Shown piece by piece: positions 1 through 9,284 of a stretch of DNA of 50,838 nt (positions within the stretch are counted from its first letter, which is position 1; each line of letters begins with the position of its first letter). The stretch is taken from positions 3,219,510 to 3,270,347 of the forward strand of contig NZ_LOJP01000001.1 in NCBI RefSeq assembly GCF_001553785.1. Reading direction: 5' to 3'. Source of the DNA: Actinoplanes sp. TFC3 (GTDB lineage: Bacteria > Actinomycetota > Actinomycetes > Mycobacteriales > Micromonosporaceae). Below the pieces are notes generated by a model, which was given only the letters and a program-made list of their open reading frames with translations, ran no database searches and was not told where the DNA came from. The translations under genes were made by a program, and so were the position numbers.

Positions 1-349
1 CCCCCCATCACCCCGTACCGCCCAGTGCGCCGCCGTCACCCACCACCTCCTCCCCGATCGACAACAGTCCGAGACACCGGACGCTGACCGGCCTCCCCCG
101 TCAAGGCCGCCCGCGCACAAGCACGCCCCTGCTCCCGCAACGAACCCGCCACCGACCAAATCCCCGGGCGACAGCCTCCCGCGACCCGTCCACCCGGTGG
201 GCGTCACCTCACGCTGCGTACGGCTCACCGCTGAACGGCTGGGTGCTGGGCGGTCGCTGCCGGCGGCCTTCGCGTCGCACCGATCGGCGTGGCCGCACCC
301 GCCGTGGCCTGCACGTCAGCGCCCGGACTGCGAGAAAAGGGGATCCCGC
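1..349. other. No supported gene at the left edge
   Basis: The first 349 bases, up to the stop of the VWA gene, contain no reading frame I can support. Frames are open on both strands because the DNA is very GC rich, but none shows a recognisable motif. The minus strand has a short coding-like stretch that ends near the edge. It could be the end of a gene cut by the window or a remnant. Confidence 0.5.
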
Positions 350-2302
350 CTACCGCTTCCCCCGCCGGCTGCGCACGTAGTCGTCGACCACGTAGCGCCC
401 CAGCTCCGAGATCTCCGGGCTGAACACCCGCCCCCCGCTGCGCCGGGCCACCGCGTCCACGAACCTGCGCAACCCCGGGTTCTCGCCCAGCATGAACAGG
501 TTCAGCGTCGCCCCGTACCGGGTCAGCTGGTCCACCTCGTGCACCGTGAGCTGCACCGTCTCCGGCAGCGTCGGCCAGTTGAAGGAGGCCTCGCCGTCGG
601 GTTCGAGATGGGCTGTGGGTTCGCCGTCGGTGACCACCAGGACCACCGGCTCCGCGCCCGGGTGCCGGCGCAGGTGCCGGCCGGCCAGCTTGAGGGCGTG
701 CTGCAGGTTGGTGCCCTGGACCATGTCCGGGTCGATGGCGGCCAGTTCACCCTGCGACAGCGGCATCGCGTAGCGGCCGAAGCCGATGATCTGCAGCGAG
801 TCCTGGGGGAACTGGGTGGCCACGAGGTGGGACAGGGCCAGGGCCGTTTGCTTCATCGGGCCCCAGCGGCCGTCGGCGAACATCGAGTACGACAGGTCCA
901 CGCACAGCGCCACCACGGCTGAGGCACGCCGTTCGGTTTCGGCCACTTCGAAGTCGTCGGGTTGCAGGCGGACCGGCAGGGTGCCGGGGCCGGCTCGGCG
1001 GACGGCGTTGCCGATGGTGCGGACCACATCGAGGGGCTGCTCGTCGCCGAACTGCCAGCGCCGGGACGAGCCGATGAGATCGCCCGCGGCGCCGGCGTCG
1101 CGCAGGTCGTGGTTGCCGCGCTGCTTGCTGGTCAGATCCTTGAAGACCTGGGACAACGCGGTACGTCCCAAGCGCCGCAAAGCCTTGGGTGACAACGTCA
1201 GTCCCTCGTCGTCCCGGGTGACCCACCCCTGCCGGCGCAGCTCGCGTTCCAGCTCGCGCAGGCGTCGCACGTCGTCGGCGGCACCCCGGCCGAGCTGGCG
1301 TTCCACCGCCTCCACGTCGATGTCGTCGAGCGTGGCCCCGGGGTGTTCCTGCCCGAACTGATCCATCAGGTCGTCGAGTTCGCCGATCTCGCCCAGCGCC
1401 GCCGTCGCGTCGCCGTACCCGAGGTCCTGGCCGCCCTTCATGCGCTGGCCCTGGCCCCAGCCGAGGTTGGGGCGCAGCGCCTTGAGGTTGTCGGTCAGCT
1501 CGGCCAACTGGCCCCGCAGCGGGCCGTCACCCAGCGCCTGGTCCATCAGCCGGGACAGCTCCTCGCGCTGCTGCGGGCTGAGCGAGCGCATGAGTTGCTC
1601 GGCTGCGGCGGCGCGGCGGGCCAGGGAGTCGATCAGCTCCTCGACGGTGGCGGGCTTCTCCGGGAAGAAGTCGCCGTGTTTGTCCATGAACTGCTGGAAA
1701 GCGTCGTCGGTGTCCTCGCCGCGGGCGTGCTTGCCGAGCAGGTCGTTGAGGTCGCCGACCATCTCCGACACCCGCGCGTCGGCGGCCGGGTCGCTGCCCT
1801 GCAGGGCGTCGCGCATGCCCGCGAAGCGCTGCTCGACCACCTCGCGGCGCAGGCCGTCGAGGATCTGCTCATAGAGCCCGCGCGCCTCGTCGCTGGCCCA
1901 CTGGTAGTCGCTGAGCTCCTCAACCGCGCGCGAAGTTGAGCGCGGCAGGTTGTCCAGCACCGCCTCGTTGAAGCGGGCGTCAAGGTCCTCGCGCCCGCGC
2001 AGCTCGTCGCGTTCGGCGGCGACGGCCTGGTCGAGCAGTTGCTGCGCGCGGGTGACCGCGCCGTCGAGGTTGCCGCGGCGCAGCGCGTCGCGGCGCATCC
2101 GGCGGGCGCGGGCCCGCAGCTCGTCCAGGCCGCGGCCCTCGCGGGGGCCGCGGCGGATCAGGTCGCGCAGCGCGTCGCGCAGGCTTTCGCCTTCCAGGAC
2201 GCGCTCACCGACCTCGTCCACCGCGGCGCGCACGTCGTAGGGCGGGGCCAGCGGATCGGGCCCGTCGCGCCAGGCACCGTACCGGAATCGGTTGCCGGCC
2301 AT
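350..2302 (-). CDS. VWA-domain protein, partner of a MoxR-type ATPase
   Basis: A 650-residue protein. The first two thirds is charged and helical with no recognisable domain. The C-terminal third is a von Willebrand factor A domain with a full metal-ion-dependent adhesion site: DLSYS near residue 469, the GTN threonine near 531 and VTDGEP near 559. There is no signal peptide or membrane segment, so it is probably cytoplasmic. It starts one base after the stop of the MoxR-type ATPase gene upstream, so the two form an operon. Known MoxR AAA+ ATPases act with VWA proteins as chaperone or metal-insertion pairs, such as the ChlI/ChlD-like and CoxD/CoxE-like systems. The substrate here is unknown. 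The partnership is inferred from adjacency and family knowledge. Confidence 0.9.
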   Translation of the reverse strand: MAGNRFRYGAWRDGPDPLAPPYDVRAAVDEVGERVLEGESLRDALRDLIRRGPREGRGLDELRARARRMRRDALRRGNLDGAVTRAQQLLDQAVAAERDELRGREDLDARFNEAVLDNLPRSTSRAVEELSDYQWASDEARGLYEQILDGLRREVVEQRFAGMRDALQGSDPAADARVSEMVGDLNDLLGKHARGEDTDDAFQQFMDKHGDFFPEKPATVEELIDSLARRAAAAEQLMRSLSPQQREELSRLMDQALGDGPLRGQLAELTDNLKALRPNLGWGQGQRMKGGQDLGYGDATAALGEIGELDDLMDQFGQEHPGATLDDIDVEAVERQLGRGAADDVRRLRELERELRRQGWVTRDDEGLTLSPKALRRLGRTALSQVFKDLTSKQRGNHDLRDAGAAGDLIGSSRRWQFGDEQPLDVVRTIGNAVRRAGPGTLPVRLQPDDFEVAETERRASAVVALCVDLSYSMFADGRWGPMKQTALALSHLVATQFPQDSLQIIGFGRYAMPLSQGELAAIDPDMVQGTNLQHALKLAGRHLRRHPGAEPVVLVVTDGEPTAHLEPDGEASFNWPTLPETVQLTVHEVDQLTRYGATLNLFMLGENPGLRRFVDAVARRSGGRVFSPEISELGRYVVDDYVRSRRGKR

Positions 2303-2303
2303 G

Positions 2304-3725
2304 TCAGCTCCCGTAGAGCGTGCGTCCGTCGTCGGTCAGCTCCTTGGCCAGCCGGCGGGTGAGGTGCAGGCCCTCGAGGACGAACTCGATGGCCGAGGCC
2401 GCCTGCCCGGGGCTGGGGGCGTCGCCCAGCCCGAGGCGGTCGAGCACCTTGGCCAGCCCGGGCACGGTGCCGATCTGGGCGAGCAGCTCCTCGGCCGGGA
2501 CCAGGTCGCCGGTCTCGATGATGGCGCCCTCGGCGACCAACTCGGTGAAACCGGACAGGTCGAGCCCGGCGAGGCGGGCGCGGAAGGTCTCCGCGGTGGC
2601 CAGGCGCAGCAGGTGGGCCAGCACCTCAACCTCGCGGCCTTCCTCGCCGCTGTCGAACTCGACCTTGCCGCGCAGGGTGGAGGTGACCGACGCGGTGTCG
2701 CAGATGCGGGCCACGGCTTCGCGTTCGTTGCGCAGACCCGAGCGGCGCAGCGCGGACGCGGCGACGGTTTCGGTGGCGGCGATGGCGAAGCGGGCGGAGA
2801 TGCCGGAGCGCTGGTCGACGGCCGGGGACTCGCGCACCGCGCGGGTGTAGCGGGCGATGACCTCGATCAGGTGCTCGGGCACCGAGGCGGACAGCGCCGC
2901 TTCCTGGCGGATCAGCTCGGACTCCAGCTCCACCTCCAGGGGGTAGTGGGTGCGGATCTCGGCGCCGAAGCGGTCCTTGAGCGGGGTGATGATGCGCCCG
3001 CGGTTGGTGTAGTCCTCCGGGTTGGCCGAGGCCACGAGGAGCAGGTCCAGCGGCAGCCGTAGCTGGTAGCCGCGCACCTGGATGTCGCGTTCCTCCAGCA
3101 CGTTGAGCAGCGACACCTGGATACGCTCGGCCAGGTCGGGCAGCTCGTTGACGGCGAAGATCCCCCGATTGGTACGCGGCACCAACCCGAAGTGGATGGT
3201 CTCCGGGTCGCCCAGCGCCCGGCCCTCGGCCACCTTGATCGGGTCGACATCGCCGATCAGGTCACCGACGCTGGTGTCGGGGGTGGCGAGCTTCTCGCCG
3301 TAGCGCTCGGAGCGGTGCAGCCAGGACACCGGCAGCAGGTCGCCGGTCTCCTCGGCCAGCCGGCGCATCGCCGGGGTGAGCGGCTGGTAGGGGTGTTCAC
3401 GCAGCTCGGAGCCGGTGATGCAGGGCGTCCACTCGTCGAGCAGGTCGATCAGGCCACGGATGAGCCGGGTCTTGCCTTGCCCGCGCTCGCCGAGCAGCAC
3501 CAGGTCGTGCCCGGCGAGCAGCGCCCGCTCGACCTCGGGCAGCACGGTCTCGTCGTAGCCGACGATGCCGGGGAAACGCGGGGCGCCGCTGCGCAGCCGG
3601 TCGAGCAGGTTGTCGCGCAGCTCCTCTTTCACGGTGCGGAACTCGTGGCCGGCGGCCCGGAGCTCGCCGAGGGTGCGCGGAAGATCGGTAGGAGGTGTGG
3701 GGACCAGCGTGGAAGCCTCTGTCAC
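2304..3725 (-). CDS. MoxR/magnesium-chelatase-like AAA+ ATPase
   Basis: A 473-residue AAA+ ATPase. The Walker A motif GERGQGKT lies near residues 79-86. A Walker B-like GIFAVNELPDL follows, then the sensor-1 stretch LLVASANPEDYTNRG, typical of the ChlI/MoxR branch. The GTG at 3725 is chosen because a TAGCGT box ends seven bases before it, which fits a leaderless transcript. A longer frame from an upstream ATG would overlap the divergent ABC-F gene and adds sequence unlike the family. It leads a two-gene operon with the VWA protein. Its likely role is remodelling a client selected by the VWA partner. It is cytoplasmic. Confidence 0.88.
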   Translation of the reverse strand: MTEASTLVPTPPTDLPRTLGELRAAGHEFRTVKEELRDNLLDRLRSGAPRFPGIVGYDETVLPEVERALLAGHDLVLLGERGQGKTRLIRGLIDLLDEWTPCITGSELREHPYQPLTPAMRRLAEETGDLLPVSWLHRSERYGEKLATPDTSVGDLIGDVDPIKVAEGRALGDPETIHFGLVPRTNRGIFAVNELPDLAERIQVSLLNVLEERDIQVRGYQLRLPLDLLLVASANPEDYTNRGRIITPLKDRFGAEIRTHYPLEVELESELIRQEAALSASVPEHLIEVIARYTRAVRESPAVDQRSGISARFAIAATETVAASALRRSGLRNEREAVARICDTASVTSTLRGKVEFDSGEEGREVEVLAHLLRLATAETFRARLAGLDLSGFTELVAEGAIIETGDLVPAEELLAQIGTVPGLAKVLDRLGLGDAPSPGQAASAIEFVLEGLHLTRRLAKELTDDGRTLYGS

Positions 3726-3732
3726 CCCGAGA

Positions 3733-3738
3733 ACGCTA
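3733..3738 (-). promoter_or_regulatory. -10 box of the MoxR/VWA operon
   Basis: TAGCGT followed by seven bases and then the GTG start, the spacing expected when transcription begins at the start codon. Confidence 0.6.
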
Positions 3739-3780
3739 CCCCCGTCAAGCGGCGCATGACCAAGCCCGGACGATGGAGTC

Positions 3781-5415
3781 ATGAGCGCCACGATGATTGT
3801 CCGGGACCTTGCCGCGGGGCACGGCGACCGCATGTTGTTCAGCGCCCTCGATCTGGTGGTCGCGCCCGGGGACGTGATCGGCCTGGTGGGGGTGAACGGG
3901 GCGGGAAAGACGACGCTGCTGCGTACCCTCGCGGGGTTGATCCCGCCCGAGAGCGGCAGCGTCACGCTGAGCCCGCCCACCGCGAACGTCGGATATCTGC
4001 CCCAGGAACGCGAGCGGCGCCCCGGCGAGACCGTGCGCGACTTCCTCGCGCGGCGCACCGGCGTGGGTCCCGCGCAGCAGAAGATGGACGCGGCCGCGGA
4101 GGATCTGGTTTCCGGGGCGAGCGGCGCCGACGAGGCCTATGCGGCGGCCCTGGAACGCTGGCTGGATCTCGGTGGCGCCGATCTGGACGAACGCGCCGGG
4201 CAGACCGTGGCCGAGCTGGGTCTCGCAGTCGGTCTGCAGCACCCGATGACGGCGTTGTCGGGGGGCCAGGCGGCGCGGGCGCAGATGGCGTCGCTGCTGC
4301 TCAGTCGCTATGACATCTTCCTGCTCGACGAGCCGACCAACGACCTGGACCTCGACGGGCTGGGCCGGTTGGAGGAGTTCGTCGGCGGGTTGCGCGCGGG
4401 CACGCTGCTGGTCAGCCACGACCGTGAGTTCCTGACCCGCACGGTGAGCGGGGTGCTGGAGCTGGATCTGGCCCAGCAGCAGGTCACTCTGTACGGCGGT
4501 GGCTACGAGGCGTACCTGGAGGAACGCGCGACCGGGCGGCGGCACGCGCGTGAGGAGTTCGAGGAGTTCGCGGGCAAGAAGGCAGCGCTGGAGGACCGGG
4601 CCCGCATGCAGCGCGGGTGGATGGAGACCGGGGTGCGCAACGCCCGGCGCAAGTCCAAGGACAACGACAAGATCGGCCGGGCGATGCGCGCGGAGTCGAC
4701 GGAGAAGCAGGCCGCCAAGGCGCGCCAGACGCAGCGCATGATCGAACGCCTCGACGTGGTCGAGGAGCCCCGCAAGGAGTGGGAGCTGCGCATGGAGATC
4801 GCCGTTGCGCCGCGGGCGGGGGCGGTGGTGGCGACGCTGCGCGATGCCACGGTACGGCGGGGAGCATTCGTTCTCGGACCGGTCAGCCTGCAGGTGGACT
4901 GGGCCGACCGGATCGCCATCACGGGCGCGAACGGCTCCGGCAAATCCACGCTGCTCGCCGCCATGCTGGGCCGGCTGCCGCTGGATGAGGGCAGCGCGCA
5001 CCTGGGTCCCGGCGTGGTGGTCGGCGAGGTCGACCAGGCCCGGGGGCTGTTCCTGGGCGACGAGCCGCTGATGGGCGCGTTCGGCGCGGCCGTGCCGGAG
5101 TTCGCCGACTCCGATGTGCGCACGCTGCTGGCCAAGTACGGCCTCAAGGCCGCCCACGTGATGCGTCCGGCCGCCACCCTGTCCCCCGGCGAGCGCACCC
5201 GGGCGGCGCTGGCGCTGCTGCAGGCCCGCGGGGTGAACCTGCTGGTCCTGGACGAACCGACGAACCATCTGGACCTGGCCGCCATCGAGCAGCTCGAGTC
5301 GGCCCTGGCCGGCTATCCGGGCACGCTGCTGCTGGTCACCCACGACCGCCGCATGCTCGACGCCGTGCACACCACCCGCCACCTGGAAGTGGTCGAGGGG
5401 AAGGTCACTGGCTGA
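3781..5415 (+). CDS. ABC-F family ATPase
   Basis: A 544-residue protein with two ABC ATPase domains in one chain and no membrane segment, the ABC-F architecture. Domain 1 has Walker A GVNGAGKTT, signature LSGGQ and Walker B LLDEPTNDLDL. Domain 2 has GANGSGKST, LSPGE and LVLDEPTNHLDL. A basic helical linker (about residues 235-330) joins them, as in proteins that enter the ribosomal E site. Family members regulate translation or protect ribosomes from antibiotics; which applies here cannot be told from sequence. It is divergent from the MoxR gene and its end overlaps the convergent hydrolase-like gene by 11 bases. The ATG has GGAG only two bases upstream, so the start signal may not be a classical ribosome site. 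Confidence 0.93.
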   Translation: MSATMIVRDLAAGHGDRMLFSALDLVVAPGDVIGLVGVNGAGKTTLLRTLAGLIPPESGSVTLSPPTANVGYLPQERERRPGETVRDFLARRTGVGPAQQKMDAAAEDLVSGASGADEAYAAALERWLDLGGADLDERAGQTVAELGLAVGLQHPMTALSGGQAARAQMASLLLSRYDIFLLDEPTNDLDLDGLGRLEEFVGGLRAGTLLVSHDREFLTRTVSGVLELDLAQQQVTLYGGGYEAYLEERATGRRHAREEFEEFAGKKAALEDRARMQRGWMETGVRNARRKSKDNDKIGRAMRAESTEKQAAKARQTQRMIERLDVVEEPRKEWELRMEIAVAPRAGAVVATLRDATVRRGAFVLGPVSLQVDWADRIAITGANGSGKSTLLAAMLGRLPLDEGSAHLGPGVVVGEVDQARGLFLGDEPLMGAFGAAVPEFADSDVRTLLAKYGLKAAHVMRPAATLSPGERTRAALALLQARGVNLLVLDEPTNHLDLAAIEQLESALAGYPGTLLLVTHDRRMLDAVHTTRHLEVVEGKVTG

Positions 5416-7036
5416 GCGACACCGGATCGCTCAGGGGGCCTTCGTTGCCCGAGCGGTCCAGCCCGCTCAGGCAGTAGGTGGCGGCTCCGGCGGGCGGCGC
5501 CGGGTCCACGACGTCCTGGGCCCCGCGCCGCCCGGTCGCCACCAGGTTCGCCACCTGGCCGTCGACCCGGTAGAGGGCCCAGGACACCGGCTCGGCGCCC
5601 GTGCCCGCCGACCATTCGATGCTCACGGTGTTGCCCGCGCGCCGGGCGGCGCTCACCTGCGGGGCGGTGGGTGGTGCCACGGGCAGCCTGGTCATCGCCG
5701 GCAGCAGGGCCGGGGTGGCGTAGTGGTCGCGGGTGTAGCGGCTGACCGCCCCCAGCTTGTCCGCTCGTACGGCCCGGGAATTGTAGTGAATGCTGCCCTG
5801 CACGCCGTATTTGTCGTTGAGCGTCATCTGCCTGCTGAGCTGGTCGGGCTGGCTCCACGCGCCGCTCTCCCCGACGCGGTAGTCGGCCTGCCCCACGTAG
5901 AGCTGCACCTCGGTGCCCTTGACCACGCCGGCCCACCACGGCAGCGCCTTGGCGTAGTCGGCCTTGTCGAAGCCGATCGTCCAGTACAGCTGGGGCACCA
6001 CGTAGTCCAGCCAGCCCTCGCGCACCCACTTGCGGGTGTCGGCGTACTGGGCGTCGTAGCTCTGCAGTCCCCCCGTATCCGAGCCGGCCGGGTCGCTGCT
6101 GCGGTTGCGCCAGATCCCGAACGGGCTGATACCGAACTTCACCCACGGCTTGAGCTGCTTGATCCGCTCGCTCATCTCGCGTACCAGGGTGTTGACGTTG
6201 TCGCGCCGCCACGCCGCCAGGCTCTGCTTCTTGTCCGCGCGTTTGGCGAAGCTTTTCTCGTCGTGGAAAACACCGTCACCGTCGCCGGGGTACGGATAGA
6301 AGAAGTCGTCGAAGTGCACCCCGTCCACGTCGTACTTCTGCACCGCCTCCAGCATCGCGTCCTCGACGAACCTGCGGGCGGCCGGGTTTCCCGGGTCGAA
6401 GTACAGCCGCGCGGTCTTGCCCTCGGGGTAGGTGATCGCCCAGTCGCGGTGCTGCAGCAGCGGATGGTTGGGCGCGAGTCTGGTGAAGTCGGCGCCGGGT
6501 CCGGAAGGGCCGGGCTGGGTCCCCCGGTACGGGTTGAACCAGGCGTGGAATTCCAGGTTGCGCTGGTGGGCCTCGTCGACCATGAACGCCATCGGATCCC
6601 AGCCCGGTGACTTGCCGTCGCGCTTGCCGGTCAGCCACTCCGACCAGGGCGCATACGCCGAGGGCCAGAACGCGTCCCCGGACGGGCGCACGTGCACGAA
6701 GATCGCGTTGTGCCGGCGCGCCACGGCCAGGTCGAGCCACCGCAGATACTCGGCCTTGACCTGCGCCTGGCTCAGCCCCGGTCTGCTCGGGAAGTCGATG
6801 TTCATGACCGTGGTCAGCCACATGCCGCGCAGCTCGTGAGCGGCCTTGACCGGTGCGGTCCCGCAGCGCCCGGCGGTGCCGCCGGCGGGCACGATCTGCT
6901 GCGGCTGCCCGGTGGCCAGCGGCACCGAGGCGGGTTCCTCATACGTAGCCGCGCGCAGCAGTCCGAGTCCCAGCACCGCGACGCCCAGCACCACCGCGGC
7001 AATCACGAGCGTCAGTCGCACGGGGGGTCGGCGCAT
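5405..7036 (-). CDS. Exported GHL10 (family 10-like) glycoside hydrolase
   Basis: A 543-residue protein with one hydrophobic N-terminal segment (about residues 8-30) acting as a signal peptide or anchor, so it acts outside the membrane. From about residue 67 it matches the GHL10/DUF187 family related to YngK and YddW: the opening ELRGMWLTTVMNIDFPS, then FHAWFNPYR, GVHFDDFFYPYP and VPQLYW. The last 90 or so residues look like a fibronectin type III-like beta domain (PTAPQVSAARRAGNTVSIEW). Such enzymes are thought to act on cell-wall or extracellular glycans, but few have a proven substrate. It is convergent with the ABC-F gene, overlapping it by 11 bases. Confidence 0.85.
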   Translation of the reverse strand: MRRPPVRLTLVIAAVVLGVAVLGLGLLRAATYEEPASVPLATGQPQQIVPAGGTAGRCGTAPVKAAHELRGMWLTTVMNIDFPSRPGLSQAQVKAEYLRWLDLAVARRHNAIFVHVRPSGDAFWPSAYAPWSEWLTGKRDGKSPGWDPMAFMVDEAHQRNLEFHAWFNPYRGTQPGPSGPGADFTRLAPNHPLLQHRDWAITYPEGKTARLYFDPGNPAARRFVEDAMLEAVQKYDVDGVHFDDFFYPYPGDGDGVFHDEKSFAKRADKKQSLAAWRRDNVNTLVREMSERIKQLKPWVKFGISPFGIWRNRSSDPAGSDTGGLQSYDAQYADTRKWVREGWLDYVVPQLYWTIGFDKADYAKALPWWAGVVKGTEVQLYVGQADYRVGESGAWSQPDQLSRQMTLNDKYGVQGSIHYNSRAVRADKLGAVSRYTRDHYATPALLPAMTRLPVAPPTAPQVSAARRAGNTVSIEWSAGTGAEPVSWALYRVDGQVANLVATGRRGAQDVVDPAPPAGAATYCLSGLDRSGNEGPLSDPVSLSQ

Positions 7037-7101
7037 CGACCCAGTGTGCCCGATGCCCCCGGCCAGCCGCGCATCCGGGACTTGTAGCGCAGCTCACGCC
7101 G

Positions 7102-7107
7102 TAGCCT
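7102..7107 (+). promoter_or_regulatory. -10 box of the FAD oxidoreductase gene
   Basis: TAGCCT followed by six bases and the GTG start at 7114, which fits a leaderless transcript. Confidence 0.55.
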
Positions 7108-7113
7108 GGCCGA

Positions 7114-8010
7114 GTGGATGTTGTGGTGGTGGGAGCCGGGATCACCGGGCTGGCGTGCGCGCGGGAGCTCAGCGCGGCGGGCGTGGACGTGCGCGTTGTC
7201 GAGCGCGGGCGGGTGGTCGGCGGGCGGCTGGCCAGCAAACGACTGGACGGCCGGTACGCCGACATCGGAGCCGCCTACTTCGTGGCCGACGATCCGGAGT
7301 TCCACAGCCTTGCCGAGCGGTGGCAGGCACGCGGGCTGGCCCGGCCGTGGACCGGCACGTTCGCGGTCTTTCCCGGCGAGCCGGCGAGCGGGCCGATGCG
7401 CTGGGCGGCCTCCGGCGGTCTGCGCAGCCTCGCGGTGGACCTGGCCGAGGGCCTCGACGTGCGCCTCGGAACCGAGCTGAACGAGCTGCCGCAGGCCGGC
7501 CACGTGGTGCTGGCGATGCCCGGGCCGCAGGCGCTGCGGCTCAACCCACCCGGGCTGGTGGCCGAGGCGGCGCGGGGGCAAGCCTGGGAACCGGTGATCG
7601 CGGTCGTTTTGACGTACCGGAAGAAGGTCTGGAATTTGACCGGAGCCTTTGTCAACGACAGCCCGGTGCTCACGACGGTCTGTGATGACGGCTCGCGGCG
7701 TGGCGACGATGCGCCGGTGCTGGTTGCCCACACCACGCCCGGCCTGGCCCGCGAGCACCTGGACAATCCCGCGCAGGCCGCGACGATCGTGGCGCAGGCG
7801 GTCGGTGAGCTGCTCGGCATCACTGAGAAACCCCAGGTCCACGCGCACCGCTGGACCTACGCGCAGCCCCAGCCGCAGGATGGGCCGTTCGTGCGCGACG
7901 GCACCGTGTGGCTGGCCGGTGATGCGTTCGGCAAACCGCGCGTCCAGACAGCATGGCTGTCCGGGCGCGCGGTCGCCCAGGCGATCCTGAGTCAGAGCAC
8001 TGATCGGTAG
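7114..8010 (+). CDS. FAD-dependent amine-oxidase/renalase-like protein
   Basis: A 298-residue flavoprotein. It opens with the Rossmann dinucleotide-binding motif VVGAGITGLACARE directly after the start, followed by the ERGRVVGGRLASKR stretch typical of renalase-like and amine-oxidase-like FAD proteins. The C-terminal LAGDAFG motif contacts the flavin in this family. There is no signal peptide. The GTG start leaves the Rossmann strand complete and is preceded by a TAGCCT box. The 3' end overlaps the convergent glycogen synthase gene by 19 bases. The substrate cannot be told. Renalase itself oxidises isomeric dihydronicotinamides, and bacterial relatives vary. Confidence 0.85.
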   Translation: MDVVVVGAGITGLACARELSAAGVDVRVVERGRVVGGRLASKRLDGRYADIGAAYFVADDPEFHSLAERWQARGLARPWTGTFAVFPGEPASGPMRWAASGGLRSLAVDLAEGLDVRLGTELNELPQAGHVVLAMPGPQALRLNPPGLVAEAARGQAWEPVIAVVLTYRKKVWNLTGAFVNDSPVLTTVCDDGSRRGDDAPVLVAHTTPGLAREHLDNPAQAATIVAQAVGELLGITEKPQVHAHRWTYAQPQPQDGPFVRDGTVWLAGDAFGKPRVQTAWLSGRAVAQAILSQSTDR

Positions 8011-9224
8011 ACCGCCATGGTGTCCTGGGCGATGGTGGCCCAGGAGAACTTCTCGACCGCGCGGCGGCGTCCGGCCAGGCCCATCTGCTGCGCGCGCGCC
8101 GGGTCGAGGATGAGCGTGCGGATCGCGGCGGACAGGTCGGCGACGAAGCGGTCCGGATCCACCGGCGTGCCCGTGCCGTCGGCGAGCTGCTCGATCGGCA
8201 CCAGCAGGCCGGTCTCGCCGTCGGCGACCACCTCGGGGATGCCGCCGGTCGCGGTGGCCACCACGGCGGTCTCGCACGCCATTGCCTCCAGGTTCACGAT
8301 GCCCATCGGCTCGTAGACCGAGGGGCACACGAACACCGTGGCATGCGTGAGGACCTGCACGACCTCCTGCTTGGGCAGCATCTCCTGCACCCAGATCACG
8401 CCCTTGTCGTCGCGGGCGTTGCGCAGCTGGATGGCCAGCCCCTCGACCTCCGCGGCGATCTCCGGGGTGTCCGGGGCGCCCGCCAGCAGCACGATCTGGG
8501 TCTCCGGGGGCAGATCGTGGCAGGCCCGCATCAGGTACGGCAGGCCCTTCTGCCGGGTGATCCGGCCGACGAAGACCACGCTGGGGCGGTTCAGGTCGAT
8601 GCCGAGGCGCTCGATGACGTCAGTGCCGCGGTCCGGGGCGTACTGCTCGGTGTTGATGCCGTTGTACACCACGCGGATCTTGTCCGGGTCGACGCTCGGG
8701 TACGCGGTCAGCACGTCACGCTTCATGCCCCCCGACACCGCGATGATCGCGTCGGCGCCCTCGATGGCGGTGCGCTCACAGAACGACGACAGCGCGTAGC
8801 CACCGCCGAGCTGCTCGGCCTTCCACGGGCGCAGCGGCTCCAGGCTGTGCGTGGTGACCACGTGCGGCACGCCCCACAGCAACTTGGCGGTGTGCCCGGC
8901 CAGGTTGGCGTACCAGGTGTGGCTGTGCACGATGTTCGTGCCCTCGCACCCGGCGGCGATCTCCAGGTCGACGCCCATGGTGCGCAGCGCGGCGTTGGCA
9001 CCGGCCAGCTCGGCCGGCTCCGGGTAGGCGGTCACGCCCGGCTCGTCGCGCGGGGCGCCGAAGCAGTGCACCCGCACATCAGCCAGCGCCCGCAGGTCCC
9101 GGCTGAGGTATTCCAGGTGCACGCCGGCGCCGCCGTACACCTCCGGCGGGTATTCCCGCGTGATCAGGTCGACCCGGAGATCCGAGGCGGCGGTGAGGGC
9201 AGATTTCGAGTGCGAGTCGGTCAC
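7992..9224 (-). CDS. glgA: Glycogen synthase / maltose-1-phosphate synthase (GlgA/GlgM type)
   Basis: A 410-residue GT-B glycosyltransferase. The N-terminal REYPPEVYGGAG is the donor/acceptor loop of the family. VVYNGI, FVGRITRQKG and the EX7E stretch EPMGIVNLEA mark the nucleotide-sugar half. The length and the divergent arrangement with glgC match mycobacterial Rv1212c/Rv1213, where the enzyme (GlgM) joins ADP-glucose to glucose-1-phosphate to make maltose-1-phosphate for the GlgE pathway. The alternative is an ordinary glycogen synthase; sequence alone cannot decide. The GTG at 9224 is preferred over a much longer upstream frame because the protein then starts just before the first strand and a TATTGT box sits seven bases upstream. 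Confidence 0.92.
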   Translation of the reverse strand: MTDSHSKSALTAASDLRVDLITREYPPEVYGGAGVHLEYLSRDLRALADVRVHCFGAPRDEPGVTAYPEPAELAGANAALRTMGVDLEIAAGCEGTNIVHSHTWYANLAGHTAKLLWGVPHVVTTHSLEPLRPWKAEQLGGGYALSSFCERTAIEGADAIIAVSGGMKRDVLTAYPSVDPDKIRVVYNGINTEQYAPDRGTDVIERLGIDLNRPSVVFVGRITRQKGLPYLMRACHDLPPETQIVLLAGAPDTPEIAAEVEGLAIQLRNARDDKGVIWVQEMLPKQEVVQVLTHATVFVCPSVYEPMGIVNLEAMACETAVVATATGGIPEVVADGETGLLVPIEQLADGTGTPVDPDRFVADLSAAIRTLILDPARAQQMGLAGRRRAVEKFSWATIAQDTMAVYRSVL

Positions 9225-9231
9225 GTCACGC

Positions 9232-9237
9232 ACAATA
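9232..9237 (-). promoter_or_regulatory. -10 box of glgA
   Basis: TATTGT, seven bases, then the GTG start of glgA. It lies back to back with the glgC promoter in a 60-base divergent region. Confidence 0.6.
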
Positions 9238-9271
9238 GTGCGTCCGGGTGGCGCGGGGGCTGAAGGAAATA

Positions 9272-9277
9272 TAGGTT
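9272..9277 (+). promoter_or_regulatory. -10 box of glgC
   Basis: TAGGTT, seven bases, then the ATG of glgC. This again fits a leaderless message. Confidence 0.6.
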
Positions 9278-9284
9278 CACGGTC

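Noticed and set aside
3745..5382. Long minus-strand frame antisense to the ABC-F gene
   Set aside because: Shadow frame. The ABC-F motifs on the plus strand are complete.
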